DNA of 44,012 bases from Methylomonas methanica (GTDB lineage: Bacteria; Pseudomonadota; Gammaproteobacteria; Methylococcales; Methylomonadaceae), in the NCBI GenBank assembly GCA_001644045.1, contig LUUF01000067.1, positions 1 through 44,012 of the forward strand, given 5' to 3'. This document shows, in pieces, positions 17,278 through 24,622 of this stretch. Below the pieces are notes generated by a model, which saw nothing but the letters and a program-made list of their open reading frames with translations, was not told the DNA's origin and searched no databases. A program made the translations under genes and the position numbers. Numbering within the stretch: the stretch's first letter is position 1; each line of letters begins with the position of its first letter.

Positions 17278-18472
17278 TTCTCCAAGACTGATTGTATTCA
17301 GTTCTTTGTATCCCAGTCGGGTCAGGCCTAACGCTGGTGTTTTTATTCGCGAGCGTATGTCCAAAGTGGCCCATCATTGTCTTTTGGTGGTTATTTCGCC
17401 GGTGCCTTGGTTCCCACTGCAAAGCCTGATTCAATGGTTTAAACCTGATTATCGTCCGCAACCGGATATATACGAAGATCAAGACGGTATTTCTGTCTAT
17501 TTCCCACGCTTTTTATCGATACCTGGAGTAGGGCGATCTTGGGATGGCTTTTTTATGGCACTGTGTAGCCTGACAATTTGCTATCGATTAAAAAAGCGCT
17601 TTGCATTTAATTTGATCGATGCACACTTCGCATACCCGGACGGTTATGCTGCCACGTTACTCGGCAAATGGTTTAAGGTACCGGTAACCATCACATTGCG
17701 AGGGACTGAAGTGCCGTTGTCTAAAATTCCCAGTCGTCGACAACGATTATTAAAATCTCTCAATGATGCTGCCCGAGTATTTTCGGTATCGGATTCCTTA
17801 AAACGGCATGTGGTGAATTTGGGTGCCTCTGCCGAAAAAATCCGGGTGGTGGGTAATGGCATCGATACCGCAAAATTTTTTCCTATCGATAGAAAACAGG
17901 CTCGGCAACATTGGCAAATTCCCGAAGACGCCCAGGTATTGATTTCGGTCGGCGGATTGGTCGATAGAAAAGGCTTCCATCGGGTGATCGAGATTCTGCC
18001 GGCATTAATCGAAAAATTTCCGCGATTGCTATACTTGATCGTCGGCGGTGCCAGCCCGGAAGGCAATATTCGTAGCCGCCTGGAGCAACAGGTTGAAACG
18101 CTTAATCTCGATCAGCATGTTCGTTTTCTAGGGGCGATGCCAGCCGAACAATTGCATGGTCCTTTATCGGCAGCCGACATATTCGTACTCGCAACCGCCA
18201 ACGAAGGCTGGGCTAACGTGTTTCTGGAGGCCATGGCTTGCGGTTTGCCGGTGATTAGCACCGACGTCGGCGGTAATCGCGAGGTGGTTGCTGATGAAAC
18301 ATTGGGCACTATCGTGCCGTTTGGGGATGCTGACGCATTATTGCTAGCGCTTGATAATGCCTTGCAACGGCAGTGGGACCGGCAGGCTATTGTCAATTAT
18401 GCGGCTGATAACTCTTGGGATAAGCGGGTGGGTATTTTGTTGACAGAATTCAAAAAACTGGTGGAGTCATGA
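17267..18472 (+). CDS. Glycosyltransferase family 4 protein
   Basis: A 401-residue GT-B glycosyltransferase. The N-terminal half has LIVFSSLYPSRVRPNAGVFI, the recognisable 'SSLYP...P..G.F' start of this family, and DAHFAYPDGYAA. The C-terminal half has TLRGTEVPLSK, GNGIDTAKFFP, SVGGLVDRKGFHRVIE, LIVGGASPEG and ANEGWANVFLEAMACGLP with the donor-binding glutamates. It starts inside the 3' end of the previous gene (11-bp overlap) and ends with an ATGA overlap into the CapK-like gene, so the three are probably co-translated. The substrate is unknown. Confidence 0.9.
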   Translation: MADNSPRLIVFSSLYPSRVRPNAGVFIRERMSKVAHHCLLVVISPVPWFPLQSLIQWFKPDYRPQPDIYEDQDGISVYFPRFLSIPGVGRSWDGFFMALCSLTICYRLKKRFAFNLIDAHFAYPDGYAATLLGKWFKVPVTITLRGTEVPLSKIPSRRQRLLKSLNDAARVFSVSDSLKRHVVNLGASAEKIRVVGNGIDTAKFFPIDRKQARQHWQIPEDAQVLISVGGLVDRKGFHRVIEILPALIEKFPRLLYLIVGGASPEGNIRSRLEQQVETLNLDQHVRFLGAMPAEQLHGPLSAADIFVLATANEGWANVFLEAMACGLPVISTDVGGNREVVADETLGTIVPFGDADALLLALDNALQRQWDRQAIVNYAADNSWDKRVGILLTEFKKLVES

Positions 18473-19818
18473 GCTTTTATACGTCTTTTTGTTCAACGGT
18501 GATCTTTCCGCTTCACGAGGCGTTAAAAAAACACACTACCGTTGAGGTGCGTCGGGGCATGGAGCGCAGTCAATGGCTAAAGCCGGACGAAATTAGACAA
18601 TTGCAATTGCAAAGTTTAAGGGCGTTTTTAAAGGACGTACAAGTTCATGTACCTTACTACAGACAGCTGTTCGCTGAATTGGGGTTTGAGCCGGTAAGCA
18701 TCGATAGTGTGCAAAAATTAGCTGAGCTACCATTGTTGAGTAAGCCGGAAATCAGGCAACATCTTGATGAAATGAAAGCGGACGATGCTGTAAGGCTAGC
18801 GCGTTTTAACACCGGAGGTTCAAGCGGTGAGCCACTGATTTTTTACATTGGTAGCCGTAGAGTTAGTCACGATGTTGCGGCAAAATGGCGAGCAACTCGT
18901 TGGTGGGGTGTCGATATAGGTGATCCGGAAGCGGTAATTTGGGGATCTCCGATTGAATTGGGTGCCCAGGATAAAATTCGCTTGTTGCGCGATAAATTGC
19001 TACGCACACATCTAATCCCGGCATTCGAAATGTCGTCGGAAAAGTTGGACGGTTTTGTTCGGCAAATTCAGCAGATTCGTCCGAAAATGCTATTTGGTTA
19101 TCCTTCCGCGTTGGCCCATATTGCTAGTCACGCCGAAAAGCGAGGGGTGGCATTGAATAATTTGGGGATCAGGGTTGCTTTCGTGACCTCGGAACGACTT
19201 TACGATCACCAGCGGGCTAAAATAGAAAGTGTGTTTGCTTGCCCCGTTGCGAATGGCTATGGTGGGCGCGATGCGGGCTTTATCGCACATCAGTGTCCTG
19301 AAGGCGGCATGCATATTACTGCTGAAGACATTATCGTCGAGATAGTCGACAAACAAGGTCTGCCTTTACCTGACGGAGAGCTCGGCGAAATTGTGGTTAC
19401 GCATATGGCAACGCGCGATTTTCCATTTATTCGGTATCGTACCGGCGACATGGGGGTATTGTCGGATAAAGTCTGTACTTGTGGACGCGGGCTACCATTG
19501 CTGGATGAGATTCAAGGTCGGACCACCGATTTTGTAGTTGCTCAAGATGGAACGGTATTGCACGGATTGGCATTGATTTATGTGTTGCGCGATTTGGAAG
19601 GCGTTGATGCATTTAAAATCACGCAGGATAGTTTGGATAAAACGACCGTGCAAATTGTTAAAACCCTTAAATATCAAGTTGCTTACGAACAAAAAATTGT
19701 CGACGAATTTAAAAAGCGTTTAGGACAAGCAGTTACTATCAATATCGAATATACCGATTACATTCCCAAGGAGCGTTCAGGAAAGTTCCGTTATGTGATC
19801 AGCCACGTTAAGGCCTAA
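18469..19818 (+). CDS. Phenylacetate-CoA ligase-like adenylate-forming enzyme (CapK-like)
   Basis: A 449-residue member of the PaaK/CapK branch of adenylate-forming enzymes. The ATP-binding P-loop is NTGGSSGEPLIFY (about residues 117-129). ANGYGGRDAGF and PFIRYRTGDMG follow at the positions of the A5 and A7-type motifs, and YIPKERSGKFRYVIS forms the C-terminal catalytic lysine region. A four-cysteine cluster is not complete; CTCGRG near residue 329 is the only Cys-rich motif. CapK-like proteins occur in capsule and EPS loci, where they are proposed to activate a carboxylic acid; the real substrate is unknown. It overlaps the upstream glycosyltransferase (ATGA) and is 14 bp before the second asparagine-synthetase-like gene. 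Confidence 0.87.
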   Translation: MSFYTSFCSTVIFPLHEALKKHTTVEVRRGMERSQWLKPDEIRQLQLQSLRAFLKDVQVHVPYYRQLFAELGFEPVSIDSVQKLAELPLLSKPEIRQHLDEMKADDAVRLARFNTGGSSGEPLIFYIGSRRVSHDVAAKWRATRWWGVDIGDPEAVIWGSPIELGAQDKIRLLRDKLLRTHLIPAFEMSSEKLDGFVRQIQQIRPKMLFGYPSALAHIASHAEKRGVALNNLGIRVAFVTSERLYDHQRAKIESVFACPVANGYGGRDAGFIAHQCPEGGMHITAEDIIVEIVDKQGLPLPDGELGEIVVTHMATRDFPFIRYRTGDMGVLSDKVCTCGRGLPLLDEIQGRTTDFVVAQDGTVLHGLALIYVLRDLEGVDAFKITQDSLDKTTVQIVKTLKYQVAYEQKIVDEFKKRLGQAVTINIEYTDYIPKERSGKFRYVISHVKA

Positions 19819-19832
19819 TTACACCTACCACT

Positions 19833-21617
19833 ATGACAAAATTTGCGGGATGGATGGGGAGCAGTCTCCAAAAAGATGAATCTATTGCCTTGTTGGGGCA
19901 AATGACGGCGGCAGATTCGACATTCAGTGTTCGGCAGAGTGAGGGGTATGCCGTTTCAACCTGCTCGACCAATATTACACAGCGTAAAGGGGCGTTATTG
20001 CTTACCCCACAGTCCAATTCGCAAATGGGAAGTTCGCAAAATTTGTTGGATGCTTATTTAAACCGCGGGATCGATTTTTTAGTAGGTTTGCCAGAAGCCG
20101 ATACATTGGTGCTTATCGATACCGACCAGCAAAGGCTGGTGCTGGCTACCGATCCGATTGGTCTTAGCAACATTTATTATGCAGAAATTGCCGACGGCTT
20201 GATATTTGGCTCCAGTGCTGATTTTGTGGTGCGTCATCCTCAAGTCAGTAACGCAATTGCGCCACAAGCGGTATTTGACTACATCTATCTCAATCATTGT
20301 CCCAGCCCCAGTACGATTTATCAGCAAGTAAAAAAGCTGGAAGGCGGGCAATGTCTGGTGTATCAAAATGGACGAGTCAGCTTAAAGCACTACTGGTTGC
20401 CGGTATTTCATGAGCAATCCTGCGATTTGCAGCGAGCAGGCCGAGAATTGCAGCAGGAATTGATCGATGCGGTTAGACGTATGGCCGATAACGAAGACAA
20501 CACCGGAGCGTTTCTGAGTGGAGGGCTGGATAGTTCCAGTGTTGCGGGAGCGTTAGCTAAGGTATTTCCAGACAAGGCGAAAACTTTTTCGATGGGCTTC
20601 CACGCCGATGGCTATGATGAAATCGAGTATGCCAATATTGCCGTCGAGCGTTTCAACACGCGGCAACATCAGTATTACGTCACTCCCGAGGACACCGTTA
20701 ATGCCGTGCCTGCAATCGCGGCTTATTATGATGAACCGTTTGGGAATGCTTCGGCTTTGGCAGCTTACTATTGTGCCAAGCTGGCTAAGGATCAAGGAGT
20801 CAATCGTTTGCTTGCCGGGGATGGCGGCGACGAGATTTTTGCCGGTAACGAGCGTTATGCCAAGCAAATGTTATTCGAGAGTTATCATCGCCTGCCAAAA
20901 TTCGTCAGCGCAGGTCTTGAAGGGGCATTAAATGCCTTGCCGGATCTAATAGCCAAGCAGAAGCTGCCGTTTAAGGCGAAACGCTATATCGATCAAGCGA
21001 ATGCCGCAATGCCTGATCGCTTGCAGGACTACAATTTTTTGCATCGACATGCTGCAGCAGATATTTTTCAGGGGGACTTTTTAGCTCAAATAGATACCGC
21101 CGCTCCCTTGCGCCAGCTCAGGGAAGACTATTGGCGGCCTGAGTCTGCTAGTACCTTGAATCGCATGTTGTATTTGGATTGGAAAAATACGCTCCACGAT
21201 AACGACTTGGTCAAGGTCAACAGGATGTGCGAAATGGCGGGAGTTGAAGTGTGCTACCCCTTGCTGGACAGGCATATTCTCGATTTGTCTTGCCGAATTC
21301 CATCAAATGACAAATTGCGCGGACAAAAACTGCGCTGGTTTTACAAGCAAGCGATGGCGGACTTCCTGCCAGAGCGGATTATCAATAAACCCAAGCATGG
21401 GTTTGGACTGCCTTTCGGTGTTTGGTTAAAAGATCATCAGCCCCTTAAAGAGCTGGCTTATGGCGCGATACATGATTTGAAGCGGCGTGAATTTTTTAAA
21501 CCGGAGTTTTTGGATCATGCTATCGAGATACATCAGAGTGTCCACGCCGCCTATTACGGCGATTTAGTGTGGATGTTGATGATGCTAGAGCTTTGGTTTG
21601 TCGGTAAGGGTTTGTAG
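19833..21617 (+). CDS. Asparagine-synthetase-like protein lacking the N-terminal catalytic Cys
   Basis: A 594-residue asparagine synthetase-fold protein. The synthetase domain is intact: SGGLDSSS (229-236), LAGDGGDEIFAGNERYAK, LKVN/LVKVNRMCEMAGVEV-type region and KPKHGFGLPFGVWL near the C terminus. The N-terminal domain begins MTKFAGWMG, so residue 2 is Thr and the glutaminase nucleophile Cys2 is missing; no alternative start restores MC. The enzyme probably activates a carboxylate with ATP and uses free ammonia or another nucleophile, as the lasso cyclases and beta-lactam synthetase of this fold do. It closes the operon, with only the pilA promoter region following. Its role in EPS amidation or in peptide modification is open. 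Confidence 0.87.
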   Translation: MTKFAGWMGSSLQKDESIALLGQMTAADSTFSVRQSEGYAVSTCSTNITQRKGALLLTPQSNSQMGSSQNLLDAYLNRGIDFLVGLPEADTLVLIDTDQQRLVLATDPIGLSNIYYAEIADGLIFGSSADFVVRHPQVSNAIAPQAVFDYIYLNHCPSPSTIYQQVKKLEGGQCLVYQNGRVSLKHYWLPVFHEQSCDLQRAGRELQQELIDAVRRMADNEDNTGAFLSGGLDSSSVAGALAKVFPDKAKTFSMGFHADGYDEIEYANIAVERFNTRQHQYYVTPEDTVNAVPAIAAYYDEPFGNASALAAYYCAKLAKDQGVNRLLAGDGGDEIFAGNERYAKQMLFESYHRLPKFVSAGLEGALNALPDLIAKQKLPFKAKRYIDQANAAMPDRLQDYNFLHRHAAADIFQGDFLAQIDTAAPLRQLREDYWRPESASTLNRMLYLDWKNTLHDNDLVKVNRMCEMAGVEVCYPLLDRHILDLSCRIPSNDKLRGQKLRWFYKQAMADFLPERIINKPKHGFGLPFGVWLKDHQPLKELAYGAIHDLKRREFFKPEFLDHAIEIHQSVHAAYYGDLVWMLMMLELWFVGKGL

Positions 21618-21831
21618 TCAACCGTTTCTTATTATTTAGTAAAGCTGCTCGAAAGTTTTATTGAGGTGACAAAAAACGTCAGTTATGAACAAAAACTACT
21701 TGTTTTTAGGGTTGTGGCACTAGGCAAATTTCCAGTTTGCCATGGTTTTTGATAGAAAAACTTATAGTCAAGGCATTGAAATATATATGGAATGTGGTTT
21801 ATTTTATCATTTAACCTTGTTATGCAAGTAA

Positions 21832-21849
21832 TTGGCATACTAATTGTGT
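21832..21849 (+). promoter_or_regulatory. Candidate sigma-54 promoter for pilA
   Basis: TTGGCAT followed by TTGTG places GG (21834-21835) and GT (21846-21847) exactly ten bases apart, matching the -24/-12 layout of RpoN promoters apart from GT in place of GC. It lies about 50 bp upstream of the pilA start. Type IV pilin genes in gammaproteobacteria are commonly RpoN/PilR-dependent. No upstream activator site was identified with confidence. Confidence 0.55.
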
Positions 21850-21897
21850 ATAGATTTAAGAGTTTTTAATCCCGTTCATCATAAAAAGAAGGTAGTT

Positions 21898-22371
21898 ATG
21901 AATAAGCAAATGCAAAAAGTACAACAAGGTTTTACCTTGATCGAATTAATGATCGTAGTTGCGATCATCGGTATTCTGGCCGCTATCGCGATTCCGGCTT
22001 ATCAAGATTATACGGTTAAATCCAAAGTCTCAGAAGGACCAAGCCTTGCTTCTCCAGCATTCACTGCTGCCGGTGTTGCTTGTAGTGAACAAGATTTGGG
22101 TAGTTCAGGTGCCACTAAAACAAATGTTACTTACGGTTTAGCAGGGTCTACCGATATCAAAGGTAAATATGTTCGTTCTGTTTATCTTACCTCCAGTTCG
22201 GCAAGTACCGCTTCGGTATTAATCACCTATACAGTTATAGGTAATTCACTCACATCATCAACTAATCAGATTGAATACAGAGGAGTATGTAGCCAAGGCG
22301 CTGGAATGCAATGGAATATTACCACTGGTACTAATACAACCGTTCAGACTAAATTCCATCCTAAACTGTAA
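21898..22371 (+). CDS. pilA: Type IV major pilin (PilA-like)
   Basis: A 157-residue type IVa prepilin. The leader [11 protein letters not shown] is short and ends at Gly11, with prepilin peptidase cutting before Phe12. The mature N terminus is [20 protein letters not shown] with the conserved Glu5, followed by [16 protein letters not shown], the usual pilin alpha-helix. Cys62 and Cys131 can form a disulfide, though the loop between them is larger than usual. ATG 21898 is chosen for the AAGAAGG ribosome-binding site and the leader; the frame extends upstream to 21844 but adds no pilin sequence. The gene is flanked by its own promoter and terminator, so it is monocistronic. A GT-C membrane protein follows. 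Confidence 0.95.
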   Translation: MNKQMQKVQQGFTLIELMIVVAIIGILAAIAIPAYQDYTVKSKVSEGPSLASPAFTAAGVACSEQDLGSSGATKTNVTYGLAGSTDIKGKYVRSVYLTSSSASTASVLITYTVIGNSLTSSTNQIEYRGVCSQGAGMQWNITTGTNTTVQTKFHPKL

Positions 22372-22391
22372 GTAAAAATTATATTTAGGAG

Positions 22392-22419
22392 AAAGGGGGC
22401 TGAAAGGCCCCTTTTTTTT
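22392..22419 (+). terminator. Rho-independent terminator after pilA
   Basis: AAAGGGG (22392-22398) pairs with CCCCTTT (22408-22414) across a nine-base loop and runs into eight consecutive T. It begins 21 bp past the pilA stop codon, as expected for a strongly expressed single-gene pilin transcript. Confidence 0.9.
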
Positions 22420-22448
22420 GAAGCAATTTCCTTGCGTTGGCAAGAATT

Positions 22449-24482
22449 ATGATCCTTAGAAATCAAGTCGGTAGGCCTTGGTGGCAAGCAAGTTGGCTAA
22501 TGCTGATGCTACTAGGCATTCTAGTGTTAAGTGTTTATATGCCGGGTAGAGTCGGCCCGTTTGTCGCAGATGATTATCCCAATATCCTCGATAATAACGG
22601 AGTTGCACTCAAACATTTAGATGGCCAGTCGTTGGCCTCTGCCTGGACTGCGAATACCAGCGGTGCGTTAAAACGTCCCTTCGCCAGCGTGAGCTTTGCC
22701 CTGAATTACTATTTTGCCGGCCAGCATTTTGATCGCGTCGCTTTTAAGCTAACGAATATCACTATTCATATCCTGAATAGTTTTTTGGTATTTTTTTTAA
22801 GTCGATTACTAATAACCGTAGTCGTACCGCGCTATCCAGCACAAAGGTTAGCTTTTCTAACAGCCCTAATATGGGCTGCGCATCCTTTGCAACTAACCGG
22901 AGTTTTGTACGTAGTGCAGAGGATGACCAGTATGGCTTGTTTTTTTATGCTAAGCGGGTTTTTAGTCTTTCTGAAAGGCCGTCTAAATATAGATAAACCC
23001 AGTGGGATTGTGTATATGGCGATCGGATGCTTTTTGGGTGTTACGCTGGGGGCGTTAGCCAAGGAAAATGCAATCCTCTTGCCGCTGTTGATTGCCGTCT
23101 GTGAATTGACTCTAATGCCAGCGGTTTCGGAAAAAGCACTCCGAAACAAGATTTACAGTTTTTACGCTATTACCGTAATTATTCCAATATTGTTCTGCGT
23201 GGGATATTTACTGAAGCATCCTGAACATGTTTTGAGTGGCTACCAGTTCCGTGATTTTACGTTAGTAGAACGGGGCATGACTGAGAGCAGGATTTTGTTT
23301 TATTACCTTGGTTTGTTGTTCTATCCAGACAATACCCAATTAGGTTTGTTTCATGATGACTTTTCGTTAAGCAAAGGTTTTTTGGAGCCTGCGAACACAT
23401 TGCTATCAATGATTGGCATCATCTCTCTGATAGTTGTTGCGCTTAACAACAGTCTTCGCAGAAAAATGCCCTTTCTGAGTTTTGGTATCCTTTGGTTTTT
23501 TGTCGGCCATAGCATTGAATCCACTATTTACCCGCTAGAGTTGATATACGAACACCGTAATTATTTACCTAGCATTGGCATTGTCATAGGTAGTGTGGTT
23601 TTCGTTTACGAGATATTTGTAAAAAGAGTAAGCGAGTGGATGCTTAACGCTCTTTATGCTTGCATAATAGTTAGCTTGGCGCTTGCTACTTACGCTCGTG
23701 CATCAATTTGGTCCAGCTTGGACAGTTTTAGTTACTTTGAGGTGCGCAATCATCCGCTATCTGCACGGACAAACAGCGTTTACGCAAATAGTCTTGAGTT
23801 GAAGCATGGGCCCAATGTGGAAACCTATAACCACTATCTCATTGCCGCGCAACTAAATACCTTTGAGGTTTCAACATTATTAGAGGTGTATTTGGAGCTC
23901 AACAGGTTGATCTATCATCATGATGTTAGTAAAGATCAGCAAAATATTGCGTTACCTCGGTCTTATGACGCTCCTCTGGCCCTTGATAGTAGTTATATGG
24001 AAGCGTTGAAAGTGCGTATTCATGAAGAGATACTGCGACGTATAACTGCAAAAACATATCCGCTTCGCACTATGCTCGGTCTACGTAATGCTGCTAACTG
24101 CCTGATTAATGGTGACTATGAGTGTAAAAATATAGCTGCAAATTTAACGGAATGGGTAGATGCAGCGTTAGCTCAGCCTGATTTTTTTGATGTGCCAATG
24201 ATTTATCTGATCAAGGCAAAAATTTATTTCAATCAGGGGGATGTGGCACGCGCGCTTGAGTTTGTAGATAAGGCAATTGCTCTATCTCCTGACAGAATGT
24301 ATTTTTACGCCGAAAAGGCCTATTTATTCGTAACGCTCAACCAATTCGATAACGCTGAGCATGTTATTCGACATGCCGAAAACCTTGGTACTGCTAACGG
24401 GTTTGATGCTCAGGAGTTCCAAACGCTTAGAGATGCAATGCGTCGCAAGAACTTAGTTGCGGAGCCGACAGTGCCGCAATGA
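22449..24482 (+). CDS. GT-C-type membrane protein with C-terminal TPR repeats (TMTC-like)
   Basis: A 677-residue protein with about ten hydrophobic helices in the first two-thirds and a soluble C-terminal region with two tetratricopeptide-like repeats (about residues 570-650, YLIKAKIYFNQGDVARALEFV then YAEKAYLFVTLNQFDNAEHV). After the first helix come FVADDYPNI, RPFASVSFALNYYFAG and TNITIHILNS, and later HPLQLTGVLYVVQRMTSMAC. This resembles TMTC/PMT-like GT-C glycosyltransferases with an acidic luminal loop. ATG 22449 is preferred to TTG 22437. It follows the pilA terminator directly, where many gammaproteobacteria carry a pilin-modifying membrane protein. Pilin glycosylation is inferred; polymerase activity is an alternative. 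Confidence 0.78.
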   Translation: MILRNQVGRPWWQASWLMLMLLGILVLSVYMPGRVGPFVADDYPNILDNNGVALKHLDGQSLASAWTANTSGALKRPFASVSFALNYYFAGQHFDRVAFKLTNITIHILNSFLVFFLSRLLITVVVPRYPAQRLAFLTALIWAAHPLQLTGVLYVVQRMTSMACFFMLSGFLVFLKGRLNIDKPSGIVYMAIGCFLGVTLGALAKENAILLPLLIAVCELTLMPAVSEKALRNKIYSFYAITVIIPILFCVGYLLKHPEHVLSGYQFRDFTLVERGMTESRILFYYLGLLFYPDNTQLGLFHDDFSLSKGFLEPANTLLSMIGIISLIVVALNNSLRRKMPFLSFGILWFFVGHSIESTIYPLELIYEHRNYLPSIGIVIGSVVFVYEIFVKRVSEWMLNALYACIIVSLALATYARASIWSSLDSFSYFEVRNHPLSARTNSVYANSLELKHGPNVETYNHYLIAAQLNTFEVSTLLEVYLELNRLIYHHDVSKDQQNIALPRSYDAPLALDSSYMEALKVRIHEEILRRITAKTYPLRTMLGLRNAANCLINGDYECKNIAANLTEWVDAALAQPDFFDVPMIYLIKAKIYFNQGDVARALEFVDKAIALSPDRMYFYAEKAYLFVTLNQFDNAEHVIRHAENLGTANGFDAQEFQTLRDAMRRKNLVAEPTVPQ

Positions 24483-24622
24483 CACCAATAGATATTATCC
24501 AGCAGTCCCAATCCAAATTCACTAAAATACCCGCATAGATTTTCAATCTGTTTTGCTGGGATTAGCTTGACGCTATTCGAGGTCGAGCAAATTGCCACCA
24601 ACAGCCCTCAAAGCCTGGGATT

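Noticed and set aside
21691..21707. Possible terminator AAAAAC/GTTTTT after the last EPS gene
   Set aside because: The stem is only six AT-rich pairs and T-runs are common in this AT-rich region; not strong enough to list.
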